Shown: one piece after another, positions 1 to 8,583 of the stretch
Position numbering within the stretch: the first letter of the stretch is position 1
Layout: the number at the start of each line of letters is the position of its first letter
Origin: Symploca sp. SIO3C6
GTDB taxonomy: Bacteria > Cyanobacteriota > Cyanobacteriia > Cyanobacteriales > Coleofasciculaceae
DNA: 64,000 bases
Reading direction: 5' to 3'
NCBI GenBank assembly: GCA_010692425.1
Contig: JAAHHJ010000016.1
Location: 99,853 to 163,852, forward strand
The notes under the pieces: model-generated
The model's input: only the letters and a program-made list of their open reading frames with translations
Told to the model about the DNA's origin: nothing
The model's database searches: none
Made by a program: the position numbers and the translations under genes

Positions 1-157
1 GTTTGTTTAGCCTGTTGCGATTAACTCGCTCGTCTGGCGATGATTCAATCCAATAGGCGAGGCATTTATTGCGGATAAATTGACCAGTACGAATAGCTTC
101 ATTAAGCCGTTCGTACTGCCAGTTTTTTCCTACTAGTTTTGCCTCAAGTACTAACAT
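1..157 (-). CDS. tnpB: TnpB-type IS200/IS605 OrfB, 5' part only (runs off window)
   Basis: The minus strand reads from an ATG at 157 into the window edge with no stop. The roughly 52 residues begin MLVLEAKLVGKNWQYERLNE and contain IRTGQFIRNKCLAYW, which is the N-terminal pattern of IS200/IS605 OrfB (TnpB) proteins, RNA-guided nucleases encoded by transposons. The RuvC residues would lie outside the window, so activity cannot be judged. No tnpA is visible beside it. The call rests on recognition of the N-terminal pattern only. Confidence 0.75.
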   Translation of the reverse strand, partial: MLVLEAKLVGKNWQYERLNEAIRTGQFIRNKCLAYWIESSPDERVNRNRLNK

Positions 158-180
158 TTATGCTGCCGTATTTGTGACTG

Positions 181-290
181 CTATTGTACCATTAAATCAG
201 TTGTTGTTTACGGATGTTTCGCGCACTTAAAAGTGCTATCGCTACATCCCCCGCTGGAAAGACGGGGGTTTTGCTCTAAATCCTATAAGA
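181..290. other. Probable end of the left-edge TnpB element, with GC hairpin
   Basis: A C5G/CG5 hairpin at 248-268, followed by four T on the plus strand, lies about 90 bases upstream of the partial tnpB. A second short stem (gcacttaaaagtgc) is at 222-235. IS200/IS605 elements have subterminal hairpins rather than terminal inverted repeats, so this is a reasonable element end, but it could equally be a plus-strand terminator. The exact cleavage site is not visible. Confidence 0.4.
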
Positions 291-362
291 ACCAATTAAC
301 AAGCAGTAAGTAAAAACTAAAGTAACAGCAACAAAAATTAACTCAAGCCAAAACCAGCAAAC

Positions 363-415
363 CTTACTTATTACTTATTACTTATTACTTATTACTTATT
401 ACTTATTACTTATTA
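363..415. repeat. Heptanucleotide tandem repeat (TTACTTA)n
   Basis: About seven copies of the 7-bp unit TTACTTA run directly up to, and slightly into, the stop of the 597-residue gene. The same unit in reverse complement recurs at 24935-24981. Short heptanucleotide tandem repeats (STRR) are a known feature of filamentous cyanobacterial genomes. Confidence 0.9.
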
Positions 416-2206
416 CCAGTGGTCAAACTCGTCATCACCACCAACGCCACTGCCAGCAAAGTTATCGAATTCAGCATCGTCATCATCAAAATCGCCCTCT
501 TTAACGTCGTAAGCAATGAAGTTTGCCCCACCATTCCCCCTACTTCTGCCGTTGCGGGGGGGAGCCGACGGTAAAGATCTTGGCGACTGTTTGTAGGGCT
601 TACCACCGAGAGTTTCCCTTGCTAAAACCCAGGCTTCTACGGAGCTTATCAGTTGCTCAAACTGACTAGATTTAACAGAACTTGAGTTAAAATTGGCGAT
701 CCATTCAAAGATTTTATTACCATCTACTGCCATAGTTTTAATGGTTTCGGTATTGGGAGCCTGACCAAACTCTTCTTTGGCAATGCGCTCAATAGTACTC
801 CATAGGCTTTGAGTGCTACCGCCGTAATAGCTACGAACATCATCGCTATAAATAATTTCGATCGCTTCTTGCAGGTGATTATAATCCTCCGTCACTTGCA
901 AATGCGCCATGCCCGTCATATGGTCACTGAGGTTGTATTGCAAATCTTCTGTGACTTGATAGATACGAGAGTTAGAAACACCGCTATCTTGCCAGGTACT
1001 CCAATAAGCCTTGCGTTCAGTTTTGTAGATATATTTCATTACCTCAGCAAGCAACTGTTCCCACAAGGTGGTAAAGTCAGCATTTACCGCCATACGGGAG
1101 AGTACTTGTCCGTCACCTTTGTTGAGTACCCGCTTGTAGAGCATGGCTCGTTCTTCAGGGGTTGAGCGCTCGTTGCGACGCTTGTGAAAACGGTATAGTA
1201 ATGAGGCCGTTGTGCCAGTGGGGATGTCGAGTAAACCACTTGCCCAACGCAAAACTAAGGCGTTGGCGACATCGAAAACCCGCATCACTTCACCAACACA
1301 ATAGACGTAATCCAAGGCTCCAGCAGCCAAGATATTGCTCTTCGTAATCCCCTGAGTCTCCACTGATTCAAAGCGATCAACAGAAAAATCCCAGGTATTT
1401 TCAAACTCTTTAGAAGAATAAATGAGATCGATTGGGTCTTCGGAATCGCTAGCCCCAGTCTGGGCCTCGTTATAAGCTAGGATAAAATATTTGTCGTAAT
1501 CGCCGCTGTTATAACCATTTTCATCAATCGTCAGGTCAAGTTCAACGAGACGATCAAGCATTTTATCTTTGATGCTATCGGTGAACTTGCTCGAATCGAT
1601 ATTGGTGCGATTTTCAATGTATTGATCTAGGTAATAGGATAGTTCACCGCGTTCGTTAATAATGTCGAGTATTGCTTCCACTGCCGATTCAACTTCACCT
1701 GAGGCAATTGGAAGCCCGCTTTCTTCAATCAAATCATCGAGGAGTTGCCACTTGTAAGCACTCTCATCAATAGAGGAGATGTGTTTGTCTAGACAAACTA
1801 GACCGAACATTTGACCGTAGAACCTAGTTTGCGGCCCTTCTTGAACGTAGCGCAAGACCGCATTGTACATTGAATCTTCATCAATCGAGCCTTCTTGGAT
1901 TGATAAGTAAATCACCCCCGCGTAGATAGTGATACTTGAGAGCAACAGTTGTACAACACTATCTAGAGAAGCATTGTTAAGGTTATCGGTGACTTGAGAC
2001 ACCACACCCGTTAATGAGGCTGAGATGATTGCTTGCTTGGCGTCATCGACACTACTAGCTGCATCACTGTCGGAGAAAGTATCGGTGTAGAAGGTTGTGT
2101 CGTAGTAAGATTCCACTGCTTCCAGTGCCTGAGTTGCGTAATCATCAAGGGTGACGCTCGGGGCACTAATCACGAGCACTGCATCGACAGAACTAGTTGT
2201 TGCCAT
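413..2206 (-). CDS. Unrecognised 597-residue acidic protein, last gene of the subtilase/SBBP cluster
   Basis: I do not recognise this protein. It starts at an ATG with a good Shine-Dalgarno sequence (AAAGGAG, six bases upstream). No signal peptide or clear membrane segment is seen; a hydrophobic stretch near residues 75-102 (LDSVVQLLLSSITIYAGVIY) is short and probably a buried helix. Most of the chain looks helical and acidic. The last ~60 residues change character: a basic, Pro/Arg/Gly-rich linker, then a very acidic Asp-rich tail with aromatic residues ending DDEFDHW. It lies 78 bases downstream of an SBBP propeller gene on the same strand, so cotranscription is likely. It could be a partner or substrate of the subtilase at the head of the cluster, but nothing in the sequence shows this. 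Confidence 0.85.
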   Translation of the reverse strand: MATTSSVDAVLVISAPSVTLDDYATQALEAVESYYDTTFYTDTFSDSDAASSVDDAKQAIISASLTGVVSQVTDNLNNASLDSVVQLLLSSITIYAGVIYLSIQEGSIDEDSMYNAVLRYVQEGPQTRFYGQMFGLVCLDKHISSIDESAYKWQLLDDLIEESGLPIASGEVESAVEAILDIINERGELSYYLDQYIENRTNIDSSKFTDSIKDKMLDRLVELDLTIDENGYNSGDYDKYFILAYNEAQTGASDSEDPIDLIYSSKEFENTWDFSVDRFESVETQGITKSNILAAGALDYVYCVGEVMRVFDVANALVLRWASGLLDIPTGTTASLLYRFHKRRNERSTPEERAMLYKRVLNKGDGQVLSRMAVNADFTTLWEQLLAEVMKYIYKTERKAYWSTWQDSGVSNSRIYQVTEDLQYNLSDHMTGMAHLQVTEDYNHLQEAIEIIYSDDVRSYYGGSTQSLWSTIERIAKEEFGQAPNTETIKTMAVDGNKIFEWIANFNSSSVKSSQFEQLISSVEAWVLARETLGGKPYKQSPRSLPSAPPRNGRSRGNGGANFIAYDVKEGDFDDDDAEFDNFAGSGVGGDDEFDHW

Positions 2207-2284
2207 GGTTTTTCTCCTTTAGATACGTTTGGAATTGAGTCCCATTTTTCTAACATTGAGATGTTCTACGCTGCCGGTAAAAGT

Positions 2285-3817
2285 CTAGGATTCTTCGTTG
2301 GCAACGCTAGCAGCCACACTGAGTACGCTGGTGGTATCCGAAGAAATATCCCCAGTACTACTTGTACTACTGCTATTAGAAGCTACAACCTCGGCAGCCA
2401 CTTCCAAAAGGCTGCTGGTGGTGGTGGTGCTACTACTGCTGCTACTGCTGCTACTGCTGCTAGTAGTGGATGTCGTCGATGTCGTCTCTGATGTTTCCAG
2501 TACTGTCTCAGTTGATTGGGAAACCTTGTAATCGATGTAGCGTTTCAAAACCTGGGCGAGTTCGTCGTAGTCTTGAGGAACCTCTCGAAGCTGAGCGATC
2601 CAAATATCATCTGATCCCTGATTGGTCTCTGTCTCAGACATATCACCCTTCGTCAAGCCTGCTACGTATAAACTACCATCAGAACCAATAGTCATGTTGT
2701 AGAGAAAATCCTGGTTATCGTCAGATGAGCTGACTTGTTTGAGCCAAAGCTGCTCTCCTGTATAGGCATTGTACTTGGCGATCAAAGCATCGCGGGTAGT
2801 TACTGGCTCTAAACCCTCTAACTGACCTTCAGTCGAGCCCCCGAGATACACGCCGCCATCGTTATCGACTGAAATGCTCCCCATCGATAGATTAAAGGCG
2901 TCTTGACCACCAAATTGATTGAGCCAGAGCTGCTCTCCCGTACTTGCCTGGAATTTTGCTACCCACGATTGAAAGTTCTGGTATGTTGCTTCTACTACAC
3001 CTTCTTTTAAGTCACCTTTGGTAGTGCCGGTGGCGTAAACACCACCAGAATCATCAACAGCAACGCCTAAGGCTTGTTCGTTTTGGTTGCTGACGCTACC
3101 AAATTGCTCAATCCACTGACGCTCTCCATCGCTATTGTATTTGGCAATCCAAACATCCTCGCTTGCTTGATTATTGCTTGCATTCGTACCGGAAATTACA
3201 CCTGTGGTATAACCGACTGCATAAACATTACTGCTGCTATCGACTGCGAGATCCATGCAGTAGCTTTCGCTCTCGCTGCTACCGAATTGCTGAATCCAAT
3301 CTAGTTCTTGATCCGTACTCAATTTGGCAATCCAAGTATCCCTGGTGCCAGTAGATGTGAGCGTATCGCCATCTGAGGAAAGCATCGAGCCTATCACAGA
3401 ACCAGTCACATACAAGTAACCGCTACCATCTGTCACAATAGAGCTGCTTGAAACCACTGCACCACTGGCATACTCAAAGTTGTAAGTCCATACTACTTCT
3501 CCCGCATCAAGGTCTAATTTGGTTACCAAAGTTTTTTTGTTTTGATAATCTCGAATTAGCACGTAAACATTGTCATCGTCTACGGCAAGATCATCACCAA
3601 GGGAAGTGCTAGCATCGATTACATCGCTGAGTTGTTTGGACCAGATCTGCTCTCCCGATTTGGCATAGAACTTAGCGACCCAGCAAATCAAAGAACCGCT
3701 TGAAGTATTATATCCAGTGGCATAGATGTAGTAGTTGTCGCTATCGACGACAACTGCATTACCTCCATCATTTTCGGACGTTCCTAGTTGTTGAAGCCAA
3801 TCGATTTCTGCTTGCAT
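2285..3817 (-). CDS. SBBP-repeat beta-propeller protein, paralogue 3 (510 aa)
   Basis: Residues ~1-410 consist of about seven repeats of roughly 50-60 residues with the pattern WIAK(F/Y)...GE..W..Q(L/F)G and VAVD..G.VY..G.T, typical of SBBP (seven-bladed beta-propeller) repeats. A conserved helical stretch (YDELAQVLKRYIDYKVSQ) follows, then a long Ser/Thr tract, then a conserved Ala/Val-rich tail ending in ASVANEES. There is no signal peptide. The start has an AGGTGA ribosome site three bases before the ATG. It shares most residues and 3' flanking DNA with the neighbours at 5437-6981 and 7033-8568, showing tandem duplication. Propellers usually act as binding scaffolds; the ligand is unknown. 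It is separated from its sister copy by a TnpB insertion. Confidence 0.85.
   Translation of the reverse strand: MQAEIDWLQQLGTSENDGGNAVVVDSDNYYIYATGYNTSSGSLICWVAKFYAKSGEQIWSKQLSDVIDASTSLGDDLAVDDDNVYVLIRDYQNKKTLVTKLDLDAGEVVWTYNFEYASGAVVSSSSIVTDGSGYLYVTGSVIGSMLSSDGDTLTSTGTRDTWIAKLSTDQELDWIQQFGSSESESYCMDLAVDSSSNVYAVGYTTGVISGTNASNNQASEDVWIAKYNSDGERQWIEQFGSVSNQNEQALGVAVDDSGGVYATGTTKGDLKEGVVEATYQNFQSWVAKFQASTGEQLWLNQFGGQDAFNLSMGSISVDNDGGVYLGGSTEGQLEGLEPVTTRDALIAKYNAYTGEQLWLKQVSSSDDNQDFLYNMTIGSDGSLYVAGLTKGDMSETETNQGSDDIWIAQLREVPQDYDELAQVLKRYIDYKVSQSTETVLETSETTSTTSTTSSSSSSSSSSSTTTTSSLLEVAAEVVASNSSSTSSTGDISSDTTSVLSVAASVANEES
2411..2472. repeat. Trinucleotide microsatellite coding the Ser/Thr tract
   Basis: A run of GCT/ACT/GGT triplets encodes the Ser/Thr linker of paralogue 3. 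The sister gene at 5437-6981 has a much shorter version at the same place. Because the unit is three bases, slippage changes linker length without shifting frame. Confidence 0.85.
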
Positions 3818-3879
3818 AGTTCACCTGTGTTTGTTATCTAATGACACTCGAGTTCCCCTGCTTAATCCTTAAAATAGAG

Positions 3880-5400
3880 GGTATTCTAATATTGATTTGA
3901 TTAGCTTACATTGACCTCTCCTCGCGTTAAAACGACGAAGATTCAAGCGGTTGTAAAAGAGCGCATTAAAATGTCGCTCCTGCGCTTTGTTTCCCAGATT
4001 TTATATCTGGTAGGTACGGTCAAAAATACCCTACAGACCTTGGTTAAGTTCACACTTAACTGTGTCTCTACTTTGCGCAAAATGTTGGCAGCCCCGTTAA
4101 TATCTGCGTTAACTTCAGTGCCATTTTTTGTCCGATACATACCTCTAGATACTCGTCTTCCGGATGGCTTCCACCGTTCGGGTTTTTCACCAAATTTGGG
4201 CAAGAAATCTCCGTCTAAAAAACTGCTCTTTGAGGTGTAGGACTCTTCAGTTTCAATAAATTTTAATCCATACTGTTGGCACAACTGAGCTATACGTTCT
4301 TTGAGTTTAGCGGTAGGCACTCCTACAAACTCTTGGTTGTTTTTTTTGCCCATTTCCATACGGTTTTTATTGCCTTGGTTCCAGCCAAAGACAATCGTGC
4401 CAAGGTCATGACTTAAGCAGTAGTTAATTACTAATCTTGCTGCTTTGTTGAGAGCATCTCTCATCTGGCGATTACGACGCTCTGAAAGTTGAGCTAGTTT
4501 CTCATCCCAGTAATCTTGAGCTTTGTTCTTTTTTTGCTTAGCCACTTGCTTGTTGTACCACTGGTTAAGACTTTTAACTTTCCTGCCATCGACAATAAAG
4601 CTGTCTCCATCAGTAGAAACACAGGTTAACCAGTTGTTCAAACCTGGATCTATACCTAAAGCCTTGTCTGATAAATCCACAATTTGTGGCTGCATTTTGT
4701 AAGTGTATTCAGCGTAAAAACAGCCATTTCTCGGTAGAATCCGAATTTCAGCAATGTCTTTAACGCGAAGTCCATAGGGAGGTGGCACTTGAATGTGTTC
4801 AATTCCAAACCACTCCTTAAATGTCTTGCCCAGACTCAGTGAGACTTGACCTGTTTCCTGGTCAAATGATACCCATCTGGCAGGGTATGAAATAGTAGCC
4901 AAACCGCCTTTTTTTCGATATTTGGGCAGCTTGGGTTTGTCTGATATTTCTCCTTTAAAGAACTTATTTGTCAACTCTTTATAGGACTTGAAGGATTCAG
5001 CTACTCCTGTGAGTACCTGCTGAGCAACTGCTGACCTCAAAATCTTAAAATGAGGATTGTCTTTAAGTTCTGCGTGGAGAGAATAGGCATCATGTTCTAC
5101 TTGACCAAAGGTGAAAAATGCTTGCCTCAACAAGTATGTGCCGCAATTGACTAGCTTGTTGGCTTGCTGACAGATAAATACCAAAATCTCTTTTTCTAAT
5201 TGATCAGGATGAAGCATTATTTGTTGGCATCTGTACAAAAATATCACCTCCTTTAATTGCTTAACCCCTTTCATACCTAAAATTATTTTACAACAAAAAC
5301 ATTTGTCAAAGTATCGTCGGAATAAATTCGATTCGTGACCCTACAATTGGTTAAAACCAACGCGCTCTCCCTCGAGGTTATTTTTTGTTTTGTATTATTT
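3880..5400 (-). mobile_element. TnpB-only insertion between SBBP paralogues 2 and 3
   Basis: The tandem array is broken only here: sequence up to about 5400 matches the 3' flank of an SBBP gene, and sequence below about 3880 is the 5' flank of the next. The tnpB gene fills the interval. There is no tnpA, so it is an IS1341-like, non-autonomous form. Boundaries are estimated from the loss of SBBP-flank similarity, not from target sites. Confidence 0.55.
3943..5238 (-). CDS. tnpB: TnpB-type IS200/IS605 OrfB lacking the zinc finger (431 aa)
   Basis: This is a transposon-encoded TnpB-family protein. RuvC-like residues are visible: Asp in GIDPGLNN, Glu in the ETEESYTSK block and Asp in NADINGAANI. 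The usual C-x2-C zinc finger between the last two blocks is absent, as in a known subgroup where the text reads ESYTSK.SFLDGD. I chose the TTG at 5238 because GGAGGTGA lies six bases upstream; the frame stays open to 5274 with an ATG there but a worse ribosome site. The frame is intact, so the gene may be active. It lies between two SBBP paralogues in the same orientation. Confidence 0.85.
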   Translation of the reverse strand: MYRCQQIMLHPDQLEKEILVFICQQANKLVNCGTYLLRQAFFTFGQVEHDAYSLHAELKDNPHFKILRSAVAQQVLTGVAESFKSYKELTNKFFKGEISDKPKLPKYRKKGGLATISYPARWVSFDQETGQVSLSLGKTFKEWFGIEHIQVPPPYGLRVKDIAEIRILPRNGCFYAEYTYKMQPQIVDLSDKALGIDPGLNNWLTCVSTDGDSFIVDGRKVKSLNQWYNKQVAKQKKNKAQDYWDEKLAQLSERRNRQMRDALNKAARLVINYCLSHDLGTIVFGWNQGNKNRMEMGKKNNQEFVGVPTAKLKERIAQLCQQYGLKFIETEESYTSKSSFLDGDFLPKFGEKPERWKPSGRRVSRGMYRTKNGTEVNADINGAANILRKVETQLSVNLTKVCRVFLTVPTRYKIWETKRRSDILMRSFTTA

Positions 5401-5436
5401 CTTTAACATTGAGATTTTCTAAGCTGCTGGAAAAGT

Positions 5437-6981
5437 CTAGGATTCTTCGTTGGCAACGCTAGCAGCCACACTGAGTACGCTGGTGGTATCCGAAGAAATA
5501 TCCCCAGTGCTACTGCTATTAGAAGCTATAACCTCGGCAGCCACTTCCAGAAGGCTGCTGGTGGTGATACTGCTGCTAGTAGTGGATGTCGTCTCTGATG
5601 TTTCCAGTACTGTCTCAGTTGATTGGGAAACCTTGTAATCGATGTACCGTTTCAAAACCTGGGTGAGTTCGTCGTAGTCTTCAGGAACCTCTCGAAGCTG
5701 AGCGATCCAAATATCAGTCGATCCCTGATAGGTCTCTGTCTCAAACATCTCACCACCCGTAATGCCGGCTACGTATAAACTACCATCAGAACCGACGGTC
5801 ATGTTATAGGCACTATCGCTCCCATCGTCAGAGGAGTTGAGTTGTTCGAGCCAAAGTTGCTCTCCCGTATAGGCATTGTATTTGGCAATTAAAGCATCAC
5901 TGGTAGTTACTGCCTCTAAACCATCTAGCTGACCTTTAGTCCATCCTCCAATATACACACCGCCATCGTTATAGACTGAAATGCCTCGCATCCAGACATT
6001 AAAAGCATCTTGGTCATCGCCCAATTGATCAAGCCAGAGCTGTTCTCCCGTACTTGCCTGGAATTTTGCCACCCAGGACTGAGAGTTCTCGTATTCTGCT
6101 TCTACTGCACCTTCTTTTAAGTCACCATAGGTAGGACCGGTGGCGTAAACACCACCGGACTCATCGACGGCAACGCCTAAGGCTTGTTCTTTCTGGTTGC
6201 TGGCGCTACCAATTTGCTCAATCCACTGAAGCTCTCCATCGCTATTGTATTTGGCAATCCAAACATCCTGACTTGCTTGATCATTGCTTGCATCCGTACC
6301 GGAAATTACACCTGTGGTATAGCCGACTGCATAAACATTACTGCTGCTATCGACTGCGAGATCCATGCCGTAGCTTTCGCTCTCGCTGCTACCGAATTGC
6401 TGAATCCAAGTTAGCTCCTGATCCGTACTCAATTTGGCAATCCAAGCATCTAAGGTGCCAGTAGACTCCAACGCTTCACCATCTGCCGAGAGCATCGAGC
6501 CTGCCACAGTACCGGTTACGTACAAATAACCGTTACCATCTGCCACAATAGAGCGGGGTTTGTGAGCTGCATCGTTGTTAGACTCAAACTCGTAACTCCA
6601 TAGTTCATCTCCCGTCTCGAGTTCGAATTTGATAACCAATGTTTTCCCGATTGCTCCTTCCTGTGCAATATTACTTACACCTATTCGAATAAGGACATAA
6701 ACACCGTCATCGTCTACGGCAAGATCACGACTCCTGGAATTTACTTCATATTCTTCATAGCTGAGTTGTTTGAGCCAGATTTGCTCTCCCGATTTGGCAT
6801 AGAATTTAGCTACCCAGGGATTCTTGTAATTACTTGAGCTACTTGCACTGTCGTCGGACAAGGCACCCGTAGTATATCCACCAGCATAGATGTAGTTGTT
6901 GTCGCCATCAACAACAACTGCATTACCTGCCTCATTGTCAGATGTTCCCAGTTGTTGGAGCCAATTGATTTCTGCTTGCAT
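5437..6981 (-). CDS. SBBP-repeat beta-propeller protein, paralogue 2 (514 aa)
   Basis: Same architecture as the protein at 2285-3817: an N-terminal INWLQQLGTSDNEAGNAVVV blade, about seven SBBP blades, the YDELTQVLKRYIDYKVSQ helix, a short Ser/Thr linker and the ASVANEES tail. The C-terminal third is nearly identical to paralogue 3 except for the shorter linker, whereas blades 2-3 differ more, suggesting recent duplication or gene conversion at the 3' end. No signal peptide is seen. It lies 51 bases downstream of paralogue 1 and probably shares its transcript. The first blade contains GALSDDSASSSS, a loop not present in paralogue 3. Confidence 0.85.
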   Translation of the reverse strand: MQAEINWLQQLGTSDNEAGNAVVVDGDNNYIYAGGYTTGALSDDSASSSSNYKNPWVAKFYAKSGEQIWLKQLSYEEYEVNSRSRDLAVDDDGVYVLIRIGVSNIAQEGAIGKTLVIKFELETGDELWSYEFESNNDAAHKPRSIVADGNGYLYVTGTVAGSMLSADGEALESTGTLDAWIAKLSTDQELTWIQQFGSSESESYGMDLAVDSSSNVYAVGYTTGVISGTDASNDQASQDVWIAKYNSDGELQWIEQIGSASNQKEQALGVAVDESGGVYATGPTYGDLKEGAVEAEYENSQSWVAKFQASTGEQLWLDQLGDDQDAFNVWMRGISVYNDGGVYIGGWTKGQLDGLEAVTTSDALIAKYNAYTGEQLWLEQLNSSDDGSDSAYNMTVGSDGSLYVAGITGGEMFETETYQGSTDIWIAQLREVPEDYDELTQVLKRYIDYKVSQSTETVLETSETTSTTSSSITTSSLLEVAAEVIASNSSSTGDISSDTTSVLSVAASVANEES

Positions 6982-7032
6982 AGTTCACATCCGTTTCTTT
7001 AAATTGAAATTTTCCAGACTGCTGGTAAAAGT

Positions 7033-8568
7033 CTAGGATTTGCTTTTGGCAAGCGCCGCAACTACACCAAGTACGCTCAGAGAATTCCCCGATACTGTTG
7101 TTGTCTCGGTTTCTTCTTCGGTGCTACTGCCATTGGTAGCTACCAAATCGGCAGCCACTTCGAGGTGACTGCTGGTGGTGATGTTACTGCTGGTAGTAGT
7201 GGAAGTGGTATCCAAAGCTTCTACCAAAGTTTCAACTGGTTGGGAAAGCTTGTAATCAAGGTACTGCTTCAAAACCTGGGCGAGTTCTTCGTAACTCTGA
7301 GGAACTTCTCGAAACTTAGCGAGCCAAATATCAGCATTTCCCTCCTGGCTGGAAATCTCGGACATCTGACTATTGGTGTAGCCCGTTACGTATATACTGC
7401 CGCTGGGATCGACAGTAATACCTTCAGTGGCATCGTCAAGATCAGACGATGTCGCTGTCACTTGTTTGAGCCAAACTCTTGTTCCTTTATGAGCATCGTA
7501 CTTTGCCAGCCAAGCATCGTAGTAATTCAAATTTCCTAACTCTGCATCTAACTGGTTCTCTGTATAGAGTTGATCTTGGGTCATTCCTGCCACATATACA
7601 CCCCCATAGTTATCGATCGCAATACTATTTCCTTGGGTACTAGAGTCGGAATCGCCCAATTGGTTAAGCCAGATCTTTTCTCCCGTACTCGCCCGGAATT
7701 TTGCCACCCAAGTCTGCTGGCTTAGCTGCAAGGTGCCAGTATAGCCAGTGGCGTAAACGCCACCAGAGTGATCAACCTCAATGGCGTTGGCTATATGGTC
7801 TACCGATTCGTCGCTACCAAATTGCACAATCCACTGACGATTGCCCTCGCCATCATATTTGGCAATCCAAGTGTCTTTGATACTGGTTTCATCGATGGTG
7901 GTTTCCTCCCTATCCACGATTACGCCTGTAGTTTGACCTGCTGCGTAAACGTTACCACTGCCATCGACGGCAATGCTCCAACCGACATCTGCGCCATCGC
8001 TACCAAGTTGTCTGAGCCAAACTAAATCGCAATCCGTACTTAATTTGGCAATCCAAGCATCGGTTCCGCTAATAGAGGTCAACACTTCGCCAGTTTCCGA
8101 GAGCATCGAGCCAGTCACAAAACCAGTTACGTATAAATAACCGTTACCATCGGCGACAATACTGAAGAGTTCATTGGAGACGTCAGAATCAGACTCAAAG
8201 TTGTAAGTCCATAGAGCCTCTCCCGTGTCGAGGTCAAATTTGGATACTGAACTTGCCCTATTTTCATCGCTATTGACGGTGGCAATTGCTGCGTAAACTC
8301 CACCCTCGTCTACGGCAATGCCATAACTCACTTGACTTTGACTATCTTCAGGAATCAGTTGTTGCAGCCAGATCCGTTCTCCAGATTTGGCATAGAATTT
8401 AGCAATCCAAGCATTGCTCGTACCACTGTTGGTTGAATTATCAGATAATGCGCCCTCGGTATAGCCACTGGCATAGAGGTAATAGTTGTTGTCGTCCAAG
8501 ATAACTGCATTACCCACCTCCTTTGAGGAGCTTCCCAGTTGTTGAAGCCAATCGATTTCTAGTTCCAT
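7033..8568 (-). CDS. SBBP-repeat beta-propeller protein, paralogue 1 (511 aa)
   Basis: The most diverged of the three propellers. It starts MELEIDWLQQLGSSSKEVGN, has the same WIAK/VAVDG.GNVY.AG.T blade pattern, the EELAQVLKQYLDYKLSQ helix near residue 430, a Ser/Thr linker and an Ala/Val-rich tail ending in AALAKSKS instead of ANEES. It starts only 15 bases after the subtilase stop, the tightest spacing in the cluster, so translation is probably coupled. The order and divergence suggest it is the older copy from which 2 and 3 arose. No secretion signal is seen; a cytoplasmic scaffold or a protease substrate is possible, both inferred. Confidence 0.85.
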   Translation of the reverse strand: MELEIDWLQQLGSSSKEVGNAVILDDNNYYLYASGYTEGALSDNSTNSGTSNAWIAKFYAKSGERIWLQQLIPEDSQSQVSYGIAVDEGGVYAAIATVNSDENRASSVSKFDLDTGEALWTYNFESDSDVSNELFSIVADGNGYLYVTGFVTGSMLSETGEVLTSISGTDAWIAKLSTDCDLVWLRQLGSDGADVGWSIAVDGSGNVYAAGQTTGVIVDREETTIDETSIKDTWIAKYDGEGNRQWIVQFGSDESVDHIANAIEVDHSGGVYATGYTGTLQLSQQTWVAKFRASTGEKIWLNQLGDSDSSTQGNSIAIDNYGGVYVAGMTQDQLYTENQLDAELGNLNYYDAWLAKYDAHKGTRVWLKQVTATSSDLDDATEGITVDPSGSIYVTGYTNSQMSEISSQEGNADIWLAKFREVPQSYEELAQVLKQYLDYKLSQPVETLVEALDTTSTTTSSNITTSSHLEVAADLVATNGSSTEEETETTTVSGNSLSVLGVVAALAKSKS

Positions 8569-8583
8569 GGTTTACTAAGTTTT

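Noticed and set aside
2298..2531. Leu/Val-rich plus-strand frame
   Set aside because: Antisense of the Ser/Thr microsatellite in the SBBP gene.
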